Below the pieces are notes generated by a model. The model was not told the DNA's origin. It saw only the letters and a list, made by a program, of their open reading frames with translations, and searched no databases. Shown here in pieces: positions 37,779-46,493 of a stretch of 64,000 nucleotides of DNA. The stretch spans positions 310,001 to 374,000 of the forward strand of contig AGIQ01000004.1 of assembly GCA_000230935.2 (NCBI GenBank), given 5' to 3'. The first letter of the stretch is position 1; every line of letters starts with the position of its first letter. A program made the translations under genes and the position numbers. Origin of the DNA: Mycolicibacterium rhodesiae JS60 (GTDB taxonomy: Bacteria > Actinomycetota > Actinomycetes > Mycobacteriales > Mycobacteriaceae).

Positions 37779-38705
37779 GTGAGAGTTCGCGAAGTGCACC
37801 TCGTCGACGGGGTGCCGATCCGATTCCGCGACAGGGCGCTGGGCTACCTTGCACTGACCAAGCCGCGCGTCATCGAGCTGCTGCTCGTTACCACCATCCC
37901 GGCCATGCTGCTGGCCGGTCGCGGCACCGTCGACCTCCCACTGATTTTCAACACCCTGTTCGGCGGGCTACTGGCCGCCGCGGGCGCCAACACGCTGAAC
38001 TGCGTGGCCGACGCCGACATCGACAAGGTGATGAAGCGCACGTCCCGCCGGCCGCTGGCCCGGGCCACCGTGCCGCGCAGCCACGCCCTGGTGTTCGGGC
38101 TGGCGTTGTCGGTGGGCTCGTTCTTCTGGCTGTGGTGGACGACGAACATGCTGTCGGCGCACCTGGCCGGCGCCACCATCGCCTTCTATGTGCTCGTCTA
38201 CACGCTGCTGCTCAAGCGCCGCACCTCGCAGAACGTGGTGTGGGGCGGGGCGGCCGGTTGCATGCCGGTGATGATCGGCTGGTCGGCGGTCACCGACACG
38301 ATCGGCTGGCAGGCGCTGGTGATGTTCGCGATCATCTTCTTCTGGACGCCGCCGCACACCTGGGCGCTGGCCATGAAGTACAAGGACGACTACGCCGCCG
38401 CCGGTGTGCCGATGCTCCCGGTGGTCGCCACCGAGCTGCAGGTCACCAAGCAGATCCTGATCTATACCTGGCTGACCGTGCTGTCCACGCTGGCGCTGGT
38501 CCCGGCGGCCGGCTGGCTGTACGCCTCGGTGGCGGCGCTGGCCGGAGCCTGGTTCCTGGTGATGGCGCATCGCCTGCATGCCGGCGTCCGCCGCGGCAAC
38601 CCCGTCAAGCCGCTGCGGCTGTTCCTGCACTCGAACAACTACCTGGCGGTGGTGTTCGTCGCGCTGGCCGTCGATTCGGTGCTGGCGCTGCCGACGCTCT
38701 TCTAG
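37779..38705 (+). CDS. ctaB: Protoheme IX farnesyltransferase (haem O synthase)
   Basis: UbiA-family membrane prenyltransferase that makes haem O, the precursor of haem A for cytochrome aa3 oxidase. The 308 residues have about nine membrane helices and the two aspartate-rich sites NCVADADIDKVMKRTSRRPLA and KYKDDYAAAGVPMLP. GTG at 37779 is chosen: CAGGAG lies eight bases upstream. The stop TAG coincides with the target duplication of the insertion sequence that follows. ctaA lies about 5 kb downstream. Confidence 0.95.
   Translation: MRVREVHLVDGVPIRFRDRALGYLALTKPRVIELLLVTTIPAMLLAGRGTVDLPLIFNTLFGGLLAAAGANTLNCVADADIDKVMKRTSRRPLARATVPRSHALVFGLALSVGSFFWLWWTTNMLSAHLAGATIAFYVLVYTLLLKRRTSQNVVWGGAAGCMPVMIGWSAVTDTIGWQALVMFAIIFFWTPPHTWALAMKYKDDYAAAGVPMLPVVATELQVTKQILIYTWLTVLSTLALVPAAGWLYASVAALAGAWFLVMAHRLHAGVRRGNPVKPLRLFLHSNNYLAVVFVALAVDSVLALPTLF
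38702..38705. repeat. CTAG target duplication (left) of the IS701-type element
   Basis: CTAG immediately left of the element at 38706; the second copy is at 41594-41597. Its TAG is the ctaB stop codon. Confidence 0.85.
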
Positions 38706-39374
38706 TAGTACTTTGTTAGGTCAGTGTGTCGCAACGGTTTTCGGGGTTGCCTCTGGGGAATCGGGGGGTTGGATGCAGCCGGTCTTATGCGTGTCGATGA
38801 GTCGTTGGATTCCTTTGTCGGCGAGGTGTTCTCATCGTTGGAGCGCAAGGATCGGCGAGCGACGGCGGGGCTGTATGTGCGGGGGTTGATGCGTGACGGC
38901 TGGCGCAAGTCGTTGCAGCCGATGGCGCAGCGGTTGCGGGTGGATCACCAGCGGTTGCAGCAGTTCGTGACCAATTCGCCGTGGGATGTGGAGCCGGTCC
39001 GTCTTACGCTCTCGCGTAAGGCGTGTGCCCTGATCGATCCGGATGCGTGGGTGATCGACGACACCGGGTTCGTCAAGGACGGGGATGCCTCCCCGTGCGT
39101 GGCGCGGCAGTACTCGGGCACCCTGGGCAAGGTTGGCAATTGTCAGATCGCGGTGAGCGTGCATGCCGCCTCCGATGCTGCCTCTGCGCCGCTGGATTGG
39201 CGTTTGTATGTACCCGAACGCTGGGACGCGCACTGCGCCGCAGAGCCTGCCGACGCGGCCGCGGTCGCCCTGCGCCGTCAGCGAAGCGCCATTCCCGAGG
39301 GCAAGCAGCATCGGCCGAAGTGGCAGATGGCCCTGGAGATGATCGATGAGTTGATCGGGTGGGGACGCACCCCG

Positions 39375-39380
39375 CCGGTG
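39375..39380. repeat. 6-bp target duplication (left) of the IS256-type element
   Basis: CCGGTG here and at 40846-40851. Removing one copy with the element restores the transposase frame TPPVVTADAG. Confidence 0.7.
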
Positions 39381-40845
39381 GGAGCTTGTCAAGGTTTTTG
39401 TGTAAGTAGTTGTGCTCGTTGGGGTTAGAGGTAGGGGTTGATTCGTTCTGGGTAGGCAAGGGCAAGTTGGGCGAGGGCCTGTTTCCAGTTGGTGGTGATC
39501 TGGCCTTCGACGAGGCGTGATTCGGCGGTGCGTTTTGTTCCTAGTCTGAGCCCGCGTTCCTTGGCGCGGTCGCGGGCCCGTTTGTCCTCGATGTTGCAGA
39601 TCGCCAGCCACAGCAGTTTCACGACCGCCGCGTCGTTGGGGAAATGACCCCGGTTCTTGATGATCTTGCGTAGTTGGTAGTTCAGCGACTCGATCGAGTT
39701 GGTCGTGTAGATGACTTTGCGCTGCATCGGCGGGAACGCCAGAAAGGGGATGAACCGCTCCCACGCGTCGTCGAAGACGCGCACAGTGTTCGGGTTGGCT
39801 CGACCGATCTCAGAGGCCGCGAACGCGTCTAAGGCCGCCCGGGCCGCCTGGGCATCGCTGGCTTGATACACGGTCTTGAGTGCGGTGGCGACAGCCTTGC
39901 GCTGGGTGTAGGACACGAAACGCATCGCCGCCCGGATCAGGTGCACGACGCAGGTCTGCACCAGGGAGTCGGGCCAGGTCGCCTCGATCGCCTCGGGGAA
40001 TCCGGTCAGGCCATCACAGCAGACGATCAACACGTCGGCGACGCCGCGATTGGCCAACTCCGCGCACACCCCGGCCCAGAACTTCGCACCCTCGGTGGCC
40101 TGAATCCAAATGCCCAGAACGTGTTTCACGCCCTCCATATCCACGCCCACGGCGATGTGAGCGGCCTTGTTGCGTACATGTGCACCATCGCGGACCTTCA
40201 CCACGATCGCGTCGAGGTAGATCACTGGGTAGAACGATTCCAGCGGTCGACGCTGCCAGGCCATCACCTCGTCGAGGACCTCGTCGGTGATCTTGGAGAT
40301 CGTCTCGCGACTGATCTCGGTGCCGATCGTCGAGACCAGATGATGCTCGATGTCGCGCACGGTCATCCCGCCGGCATAGAGCGAGACGATCATGTCGTCG
40401 AGTCCGCCCACCCGGCGTGAGCCTTTGGGCACCAGCGCCGGAGTGAACGTGCCATCGCGATCACGCGGAATCGCTAGCTCGACGTCACCGACGCTGGTGG
40501 CTACCGACTTGGCAGACGAGCCATTACGTGAGTTCGGGAACAACGCGGCCTCGGGGTCGCCCTTGTCGTATCCGAGGTGCTCGCTGAGCTCGGCCTGCAA
40601 GCCCCGCTCGAGTCCGGCCTTGATCAGCTGCTGGATCAGTCCGTCCTTGCCGTCGAGTTGCACCTCGCCGGCATCGATCATCGAGTACAGCTCATCGAGG
40701 GCACCCGAGGCCTCCAGGGCCTTCACGCCGGCCTGCTGCGCGCGCCGGCGTTCCTCACGGTCAAGCTTCTTATCCACCACACTCATCAGTGTCTCGGCTT
40801 TCAGTCAGGAGCACCGCACCTCACACAAACCATCTGACACGCCCC
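39381..40845 (-). mobile_element. IS256-type insertion sequence (nested, intact)
   Basis: A 1465-bp element with imperfect terminal repeats: left GGAGCTTGTCA, right (inverted) GGGGCGTGTCA, with similarity extending to TTTGTGTRAG about 25 bp in. It carries one full-length transposase gene and is flanked by CCGGTG repeats. The 6-bp duplication is shorter than the 8-9 bp usual in the family, so the exact ends could be off by a few bases. It appears complete and possibly active. Confidence 0.85.
39425..40786 (-). CDS. IS256-family (Mutator-type) transposase
   Basis: A 453-residue DDE transposase, full length for the family. Seen: YSMIDAGEVQLDGKDGLIQ near the start, RDRDGTFTPALVPKGSRR, GMTVRDIEHHL, YPVIYLDAIVVKVRDG (first catalytic Asp), VCCDGLTGFPEAIEATWPDS (second Asp), CVVHLIRAAMRFVSYTQRK, and the C-terminal TTNSIESLNYQLRKIIKNRGHFP (Glu region). 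No internal stop or frameshift is visible. It reads opposite to the disrupted IS701 transposase. Confidence 0.95.
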   Translation of the reverse strand: MSVVDKKLDREERRRAQQAGVKALEASGALDELYSMIDAGEVQLDGKDGLIQQLIKAGLERGLQAELSEHLGYDKGDPEAALFPNSRNGSSAKSVATSVGDVELAIPRDRDGTFTPALVPKGSRRVGGLDDMIVSLYAGGMTVRDIEHHLVSTIGTEISRETISKITDEVLDEVMAWQRRPLESFYPVIYLDAIVVKVRDGAHVRNKAAHIAVGVDMEGVKHVLGIWIQATEGAKFWAGVCAELANRGVADVLIVCCDGLTGFPEAIEATWPDSLVQTCVVHLIRAAMRFVSYTQRKAVATALKTVYQASDAQAARAALDAFAASEIGRANPNTVRVFDDAWERFIPFLAFPPMQRKVIYTTNSIESLNYQLRKIIKNRGHFPNDAAVVKLLWLAICNIEDKRARDRAKERGLRLGTKRTAESRLVEGQITTNWKQALAQLALAYPERINPYL

Positions 40846-41593
40846 CCGGTGGTGACCGCGGACGCCGGATACGGCGAGACCACCGCATTCCGGCAGGGGC
40901 TGACCGACCGTAAGATCGGCTACGTCGTCGCCGTCAAGGGCGCCACCAGCGCCTATCCCGCAGACGCGGCTCCCGAGACCGCCCCCTACGCCGGACGCGG
41001 ACGCCCCCCAACCCCGCGCTACCGCGACCCGCACCAGTCGTGTCGGGACCTGGCCGTGGCCGCCGGCCGCGGCGTCCTCAAAGCGGTGACCTGGCGACAC
41101 GGCACCAAAGTCGATTCCGCCAACCCGGCCGCCGCGATGCGCTCCCGATTCCTGGCCCTACAGATTCGCCCGGCCAACCGCGACATCATCGCCGCCGAGG
41201 ACCTGCCCCAAGCCTGGTTGCTCGCCGAATGGCCCACCGACGCCCAAGAGCCCACCGACTACTGGATCTCCACCCTGGAACCCGACACGCCCCTCAAGGA
41301 CCTCGTACGTTGGCCAAGATCCGCTGGCGCATCGAACACGACTACCGGGAACTCAAAACCGCACTCGGACTTGACCGCTTCGAGGGTCGCTCCTGGACAC
41401 CGGCTGGCACCACCACGCCACCCTCGTCACCGCCGCCCACCTGTTCATCACCACCCTGCGGCTGACCAACCCAAAAGTGGCTGGGCAGGGCTGACCCTCC
41501 ACGGCATCGTGCGCAAACTCCAACGCGCACTTGCTCATCGGATCGGCACCTGCCCGCTATGCCACCACACCTTCCCAACCTAACAAAGTGCTT

Positions 41594-42568
41594 CTAGGGC
41601 AGCAGCACGATCGAGCCGGTGGTCTTGCGGCCCTGCAGATCGCGGTGCGCCTGGGCGGCCTCGGCCAGCGGATAGTGCCCACCGACGGTGATCGTGATCG
41701 AGCCGTCTGAGATCGCATCGAGGAGTTCACCCGCCCGCCAAGCGAATTCATCCGGGGTGCGGGTGAAGTGTGCGAGATTGGGCCGGGTCAGGAACACCGA
41801 TCCGGCGGCGTTGAGGCGTTGCGGGTCGACCGGCGGGACGGGCCCACTGGAGGCGCCGAACAGGGCCAGCGTGCCGCGAATCGCCAGGCTGGCCAGGCTG
41901 GCGTCGAACGTGGTCTTACCGACACCGTCGTACACCGCGGCCACCCCGTGACCGTTGGTGAGCTCGCGGATCGTAGTGGCGAAATCGGCTGGATCATCCG
42001 GGTAGTCGAGCACCTCGACCGCACCCGCCTGCCGTGACAGCGCCGCCTTCGCCGGCCCGGACGCCGTGGTGATCACCCGAGCGCCCAGGCTTGTCGCCCA
42101 CTGGGTCAGGATCAGACCGACACCGCCCGCCCCGGCGTGCACCAGCACGAAGTCTCGGGCCTGCACCGGATACACCGACTTGATCAGATAGTGCGCCGTC
42201 ATGCCCTTGAGCAGTGCCGAGGCGACCGCATCCGAGGCGACGTTCTCGGGCACGTACGCGACGAAATCAGCTGGCGCCGTGCAGAAGTCGGCATAGGCGC
42301 CGGCCGCCTGCGCGGTCACCACCCGGTCGCCGGGCTTGATCGCGGCGACGTCGTTGCCGACGGCGACGACCGTCCCGCACACCTCGGTGCCCAGCACGAA
42401 GGGCACCTCCCGCGGATAGAGGCCCGAGCGGAAGTAGGTGTCGATGTAGTTGACGCCGATCGCGTCCGCTTCGATCAGCACCTCGGCGGGGCCGGGTTCG
42501 GGCTTCGGCTTCTCGACGTAGTTCAGGACCTCGGGACCGCCCGTCTCGACGACTTCGATTGCGTGCAT
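41594..42568 (-). CDS. qor: NADPH:quinone oxidoreductase (Qor)
   Basis: Zinc-independent medium-chain dehydrogenase/reductase, 324 residues, with IEADAIGVNYIDTYFRSGLYP, LGTEVCGTVVAVG and the nucleotide loop VHAGAGGVGLILTQWA. Starts at ATG 42568 (MHAIEVVETGGPEVL). It corresponds to Rv1454c. Its stop codon TAG is formed by the CTAG target duplication at the right end of the IS701-type element. Confidence 0.93.
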   Translation of the reverse strand: MHAIEVVETGGPEVLNYVEKPKPEPGPAEVLIEADAIGVNYIDTYFRSGLYPREVPFVLGTEVCGTVVAVGNDVAAIKPGDRVVTAQAAGAYADFCTAPADFVAYVPENVASDAVASALLKGMTAHYLIKSVYPVQARDFVLVHAGAGGVGLILTQWATSLGARVITTASGPAKAALSRQAGAVEVLDYPDDPADFATTIRELTNGHGVAAVYDGVGKTTFDASLASLAIRGTLALFGASSGPVPPVDPQRLNAAGSVFLTRPNLAHFTRTPDEFAWRAGELLDAISDGSITITVGGHYPLAEAAQAHRDLQGRKTTGSIVLLP

Positions 42569-42573
42569 GTCAC

Positions 42574-42579
42574 TATCAT
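42574..42579 (+). promoter_or_regulatory. -10 box in the 18-bp qor / ATP-grasp gap
   Basis: TATCAT is seven bases before the GTG at 42587, implying a leaderless mRNA for the ATP-grasp gene. Its -35 region must lie in the qor coding sequence. Confidence 0.5.
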
Positions 42580-42586
42580 CCCCGCT

Positions 42587-43537
42587 GTGACCCCACCTCC
42601 GAAGCTGGCACGTCCCGACGTCTTCCACCCGAGCATCGTGCTGGCCGGGTGCCCCCAGCTGGTCGAAGGTGACGGCGACGACGACGGCCTGGTCGGGGCG
42701 CTGCGCCGCCGCGGGCTGCACGCCCGGTGGCTGTCCTGGGACGACCCGCAGACGGAGGCCGCCGACCTGGTAATCCTGCGCGCGGCATGGGATTACGCCG
42801 AACGGCGCGACGAATTCCTGGCCTGGACCACCCGGGTGCGCAACCTGCTGAACGACCCGAAGGTGGTCGCGTGGAACAGCGACAAGCACTACCTGCAGGA
42901 CCTCGCCGACGCGGGTGTGCCCAGCCTGCCGTCGTACTTCTTCTCACCCGGCGAGAAGGTGAAGCTGCCCAAGGGCGAGCTCGTCGTCAAGCCCGCGATC
43001 GGCGCGGGCTCGATCGACACCGGACGGTTTGTGGACCATGCCGCCGCCCGCGCCCACGTCGCGGCGCTCCAGGACTCCGGGCGGACCGCCCTGGTGCAGC
43101 CCTACGACGCCCGCGTCGAAGCGGGGGAGACCGCCCTGGTGTTCCTCGGCGGCCGGCAGTCACATGCCTTCACCAAGGGGCCGATGCTGCCGCCAGAAGG
43201 CGAGGAGACGCTGCTGGACGACTCGGGCACCTACGTCGCGGAGCGGCTGACTCCGGCCGACCCGGACTTCACGATGTGGGATGTCGGGGCGGCCGCGCTG
43301 GCGGCCGCGTGCGGCCACCTGGGCATCGACACGTCCGAATTGCTCTATGCCAGAGTGGATCTCATTGGCGGCGCGGACGATCCGGTGCTGCTGGAGCTGG
43401 AGCTGGTCGAGCCGGGCCTGGGTTGGCGGCAGCTCGACGAGACGACCCGCGACCTGCAGCAGCGGACGTTCGCGCTGGCGGTCGAGTCAGCTCTCGAGCG
43501 TCTTGGGCTCGGTCCGCTGTCGCATCGACGCCCATAG
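42587..43537 (+). CDS. ATP-grasp-type protein (Rv1455-like)
   Basis: A 316-residue protein with an ATP-grasp pattern: N-terminal WDYAERRDEFLAWTTRV, WNSDKHYLQDLADAGVPSLPSYFF, the phosphate-loop lysine region ELVVKPAIGAGSIDTGRF, and the metal site VLLELELVEPGLGW. Related proteins ligate small carboxylates to amines; the substrate here is unknown. GTG at 42587 is chosen because a -10 box lies seven bases upstream. The last 51 bp overlap ctaA on the other strand. Confidence 0.82.
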   Translation: MTPPPKLARPDVFHPSIVLAGCPQLVEGDGDDDGLVGALRRRGLHARWLSWDDPQTEAADLVILRAAWDYAERRDEFLAWTTRVRNLLNDPKVVAWNSDKHYLQDLADAGVPSLPSYFFSPGEKVKLPKGELVVKPAIGAGSIDTGRFVDHAAARAHVAALQDSGRTALVQPYDARVEAGETALVFLGGRQSHAFTKGPMLPPEGEETLLDDSGTYVAERLTPADPDFTMWDVGAAALAAACGHLGIDTSELLYARVDLIGGADDPVLLELELVEPGLGWRQLDETTRDLQQRTFALAVESALERLGLGPLSHRRP

Positions 43538-44443
43538 CGCCGCGGTGGCCGCGGTGGCCGCCGCCGCACCCGCGACGTGCAACGCCACCAGTGCGGCAGG
43601 CACACCGGTGAAGAACTGCACGGCGCCGACCAGCCCCTGGGCCAGCACCAGACCGACAAGCACCGCCAGCCGCCGCATGATGAAGCGCGGGGCGTACACC
43701 GCCTGCAGGCCCGCAGCCAGCCCGACCAACAGCGCGAGGTAGGCGATCAGCAGCGTCGAGTGCATGTGTACGAGCGTGAGGATCTCCACTTCGAGTCGCG
43801 GCACCGTGCGCTGCGGACTCTTGTCGCCGGCATGCGGACCGGCACCGGTCACCAGCGTTCCGGTGACCAGCGTCGCGGTCAGCGTCAGCGCACCCAGCAG
43901 GGTCAGATGCCGCAACGGCTTGGGTACCAGGACGGTCGGCAGGCCGTCGTCGGGCTCGCCGATCTTGACATAGAGCAGGGTGGCCAGCCACACCATCGCC
44001 ATCGACACCAGCAGGTGAATCGCGACAGTCCACCAGGCCAGCCCGGTCAGCACGGTGATGCCGCCGAGCACCGCCTGCAGCACCGTCGAGGCCGGCATCA
44101 GCCAGGCGTAGACGAGCACCTCGCGGCGGCGCCGGGCGCGAGTCACGGCCAGCACGGCCAGGATCGCGGTGATGACGACCAGGAAGGTGATCATCCGGTT
44201 GCCGAACTCGACCGCCTGGTGGATGCCGGGCACTTCGGCGTGCGGGACGGGAACGAAACTGCCGGGGAAGCATTGCGGCCAGGTCGGGCACCCCAGCCCG
44301 GATGCCGTCACCCGGACGATCGCGCCGGTGACGGCGATGCCGCCCTGGGTTCCGATGACCGCGGCGGCGATGATGCGCTGGACGCGCAAGCTTGGCAGTG
44401 GAAGCAGGTCCACCAGCCGCAGGAAAATCCGTCCGACGGGCAC
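43487..44443 (-). CDS. ctaA: Haem A synthase CtaA
   Basis: Membrane enzyme that oxidises haem O to haem A for cytochrome c oxidase, acting after CtaB. The 318-residue protein has eight predicted membrane helices, the extracellular loop GLGCPTWPQCFPGS with a Cys pair, and haem-ligand histidines in GIHQAVEFGNR, AIHLLVSMAMV, VHMHSTLLIAYL and ALHVAGAAA. GTG start at 44443. Confidence 0.93.
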   Translation of the reverse strand: MPVGRIFLRLVDLLPLPSLRVQRIIAAAVIGTQGGIAVTGAIVRVTASGLGCPTWPQCFPGSFVPVPHAEVPGIHQAVEFGNRMITFLVVITAILAVLAVTRARRRREVLVYAWLMPASTVLQAVLGGITVLTGLAWWTVAIHLLVSMAMVWLATLLYVKIGEPDDGLPTVLVPKPLRHLTLLGALTLTATLVTGTLVTGAGPHAGDKSPQRTVPRLEVEILTLVHMHSTLLIAYLALLVGLAAGLQAVYAPRFIMRRLAVLVGLVLAQGLVGAVQFFTGVPAALVALHVAGAAAATAATAALWASMRQRTEPKTLES

Positions 44444-44463
44444 GGCCCGATCGTAGAGGACGA

Positions 44464-45051
44464 CTAACTACGCCCTGTAGTAGGGCCTGGCGCGACGAAG
44501 GGAACCAGGACCTCGTCGACGAGACGCGCGACGAGGTCCTCGTCGATGGGGTCGCCGGTGATCAGCAGCCGATGCCACAACACGCTCTGGCCCAACTCGC
44601 GGGCGATGTCCACCGGAACGTCGGCGCGGACATCACCGCGGGCGATCCCGCGGGCCAGCAGTGCCGCCATCTCGTCCTTTCGCCAGCCGATGACCCCATC
44701 GCGGAACGCACGGGTCAGCTCGTCGTCGTGCGCCACCGCGGCGACGATCGCACGCATCGCGGCGGCACCCCGGCCGGTGAACAGCGCCGCCCAACCACGC
44801 AGGATGGCGAGCATGTCGGTGCGGTAGCTGCCGGTGTCGTCGTGCGGGATGGCCGTCGTCGCCGTCTGCAGCAAGGTGGCCCGCAACAGCGCGGCGCGGT
44901 CCGGCCAGCGCCGGTAGAGCACCGGCTTGCTGGTGCCCGCGGTTACCGCAACGGACTCCATGGTCACCGCATTCGCGCCGCCGGTGATCAGCAGTTCCCA
45001 CACCGCGGCGTGGATCGCCGCCTCGAGCTCGGTGCCGCGCCGGCGTCCCAT
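44464..45051 (-). CDS. TetR-family transcriptional regulator
   Basis: A 195-residue repressor with the N-terminal helix-turn-helix AAIHAAVWELL, NAVTMESVAVTAGTSKPVLYRRWPDRAALL, and a TetR_C-type ligand domain. ATG at 45051 has GGAGG immediately upstream, favouring it over in-frame starts further 5'. It is divergent from the gene at 45107, and a clear dyad lies between them. The pair is not present at this position in M. tuberculosis, as far as I recall. Confidence 0.88.
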   Translation of the reverse strand: MGRRRGTELEAAIHAAVWELLITGGANAVTMESVAVTAGTSKPVLYRRWPDRAALLRATLLQTATTAIPHDDTGSYRTDMLAILRGWAALFTGRGAAAMRAIVAAVAHDDELTRAFRDGVIGWRKDEMAALLARGIARGDVRADVPVDIARELGQSVLWHRLLITGDPIDEDLVARLVDEVLVPFVAPGPTTGRS

Positions 45052-45064
45052 CGCACCTCCATAA

Positions 45065-45080
45065 GAAACGCTTGCGTATC
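45065..45080. promoter_or_regulatory. Probable TetR operator
   Basis: GAAACGCTTGCGTATC is a 16-bp near-perfect dyad (GATACGC and GCGTTTC arms, one mismatch). It covers the -35 box TTGCGT (45072-45077) of the plus-strand gene and lies 14 bp from the TetR start, so it can control both genes. Confidence 0.6.
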
Positions 45081-45100
45081 TAATTTGAAGAGCATACATT
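45072..45100 (+). promoter_or_regulatory. Promoter of the DAPG-hydrolase-like gene
   Basis: -35 TTGCGT (45072-45077), a 17-bp spacer, -10 TACATT (45095-45100), then six bases to the ATG at 45107: a well-formed promoter for a leaderless transcript. Confidence 0.55.
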
Positions 45101-45106
45101 CCTGAC

Positions 45107-45724
45107 ATGACCACGCTGACACCCGCCGCACGCCCGGTCATCTATCCGCTGCGGACCGTCGACACCGCGACGGTTCGATACGCCCACGCGCCACATCACC
45201 GGCGCCGGGTCACGATCGTGCACCGCCCACTGGCCGGAGTCACCCCGGCGATGCTGCTGGACTGGTTCACGCACCTGGGCGGGACGATGAGCTATGGAGG
45301 CGTCGTCATCGACCGCTACCTGGCGTGGCATCCACTGGATCACATCCGTTGGGAACTGGCCCGGCCGGCACCGGGCGGCGGAGCTGCGGAGGGTGCCCGC
45401 TTCCGTATCGTCGAGCGGTTCGGCGGGCGCCCGGAGTATCACGTCGACGTCGTCGACCGGGTCGAGAAACTCGACGACACCGGCATCCGCCTGGTGCAGC
45501 GCCTCGCCGGCGCGGTGATCTTCCAACTCGAACACACCTGGTCGCCGGGCCCGGAAGGCGCGCACTACGTCAGCGTGATGGACGTCGGTGCGCGCAGTCC
45601 GCTACTGGCGCCGGTGAACCGGGTGCTGGGCCACCGCTTCGGAGACCACATGCTGAAGGCGTGGGTCCGGCACAACATCGAGGAAGTCGGCCAGCTCGAG
45701 TACCTGTTGCCCCAGCTCAGGTGA
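45107..45724 (+). CDS. DAPG-hydrolase-like protein
   Basis: A 205-residue protein tentatively placed in the PhlG family, zinc hydrolases that cleave the C-C bond of 2,4-diacetylphloroglucinol. Supporting features are MLLDWF, the metal-type motif YLAWHPLDHIRW (about 65-76), HVDVVDRVEKLDDTGI, and the C-terminal WVRHNIEEVGQLEYLLPQL. Similarity is judged by eye; the substrate is unknown. It is divergent from a TetR gene with an operator between, which suggests induction by a small aromatic compound. The 3' end overlaps the ABC permease by 8 bp. Confidence 0.55.
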   Translation: MTTLTPAARPVIYPLRTVDTATVRYAHAPHHRRRVTIVHRPLAGVTPAMLLDWFTHLGGTMSYGGVVIDRYLAWHPLDHIRWELARPAPGGGAAEGARFRIVERFGGRPEYHVDVVDRVEKLDDTGIRLVQRLAGAVIFQLEHTWSPGPEGAHYVSVMDVGARSPLLAPVNRVLGHRFGDHMLKAWVRHNIEEVGQLEYLLPQLR

Positions 45725-46493
45725 AACGGAACCAGCGCAGCGCGCCGAGCGCCGACACCGCACCCCACACCGCCAGCACCGCGACGCCGAACCAGTCCAC
45801 CGACAGCGACATCGCCTGAGTCAGCGTCTCGGTCAGCGCCCCCGATGGGGTCAGCCGGGCCACCCACGCGACCCCGCGCGGGATCGCGTCGGTCTCCAGG
45901 GTCAGCGCGCCAAGGCCGGCGAAGATGAACCACAGCAGGTTGGCCACTGCCAGCACGATCTCGGCGCGTAGCGTTCCGCCCAGTAGCAGGCCCATTGCCG
46001 CGAATCCCGCAGTCCCCAAAGCGATCACGACCGCCCCCAACAACAGTCCGGCCGGGTGTGGTCGCCAGCCCAAGGCGAGGCCGATGCTGCCGAGCAGCAG
46101 CGCCTGCAGGAACACCACCGTCACCACGGCAAGCGATTTGCCTGCGATGATGCCCCATACCGGAAGTGCGGTGGCACCAAGGCGTTTCAGTGCTCCGTAG
46201 CGGCGGTCGAACGCCACGGCGATGGCCTGGCCGGTGAACGCGGTGGAGATCACCGCCAGCGCCATGATCGCCGGGACGAACACCGCAACGCGCTGCGGAC
46301 CGAACGAGCCCAGCGGCAAGAGGGTGAGCCCGACCAGCAGAGTGATCGGGATGAACATCGTCAGCAGCAGCTGTTCGCCGTTGCGCAGCAACAGTTTCAG
46401 CTCGAGGCCGTACTGGGCGGCCAGCATCCGCTGCACCGTGCTGGGCCGTGGATCGGGGGTGAACGTCCCGGGTGGGAAGAGCTCAGTGCTCAT
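45717..46493 (-). CDS. ABC-2 type transporter permease (Rv1457c-like)
   Basis: A 258-residue membrane protein with six predicted helices and the ABC-2 signature GAVSALGALRWFRF at the end. It follows the ATPase gene with a 4-bp overlap, and the three genes mptB, ATPase and permease form one coupled minus-strand unit. The family exports drugs, lipids or polysaccharides; the substrate here is unknown. Confidence 0.9.
   Translation of the reverse strand: MSTELFPPGTFTPDPRPSTVQRMLAAQYGLELKLLLRNGEQLLLTMFIPITLLVGLTLLPLGSFGPQRVAVFVPAIMALAVISTAFTGQAIAVAFDRRYGALKRLGATALPVWGIIAGKSLAVVTVVFLQALLLGSIGLALGWRPHPAGLLLGAVVIALGTAGFAAMGLLLGGTLRAEIVLAVANLLWFIFAGLGALTLETDAIPRGVAWVARLTPSGALTETLTQAMSLSVDWFGVAVLAVWGAVSALGALRWFRFT

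Larger units (their letters stand above)
38787..41583 (+). pseudogene. IS701-family transposase, split and decayed
   Basis: The N-terminal part (38787-39380, from MRVDESLDSFVGEVFSSLERKD) includes WVIDDTGFVKDGDASPCVARQYSGTLGKVGN, typical of the IS701 DDE transposase. It breaks at the codons for P-V and resumes across the IS256-type element at 40846 with PVVTADAGYGET in the original phase. Further on are a one-base loss near 41309 (DLVR | LAKIRWRIEHDYRELK) and a two-base gain near 41394 (RSWT | GWHHHATLVTAAHLF), and at least one more disruption before the C-terminus TCPLCHHTFPT. The lesions outside the insertion suggest decay after it was inactivated. Confidence 0.88.
38706..41593. mobile_element. 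IS701-type insertion sequence, interrupted by IS256-type element
   Basis: The ends are TAGTACTTTGTTAGGT (left) and, inverted, AAGCACTTTGTTAGGT (right), sharing the 12-bp ACTTTGTTAGGT. The flanks carry a 4-bp duplication CTAG, as expected of IS701-family elements. Removing the nested element and one copy of its target duplication leaves about 1.42 kb, a normal size. The transposase is split and further frameshifted, so this copy cannot move by itself. Confidence 0.88.
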
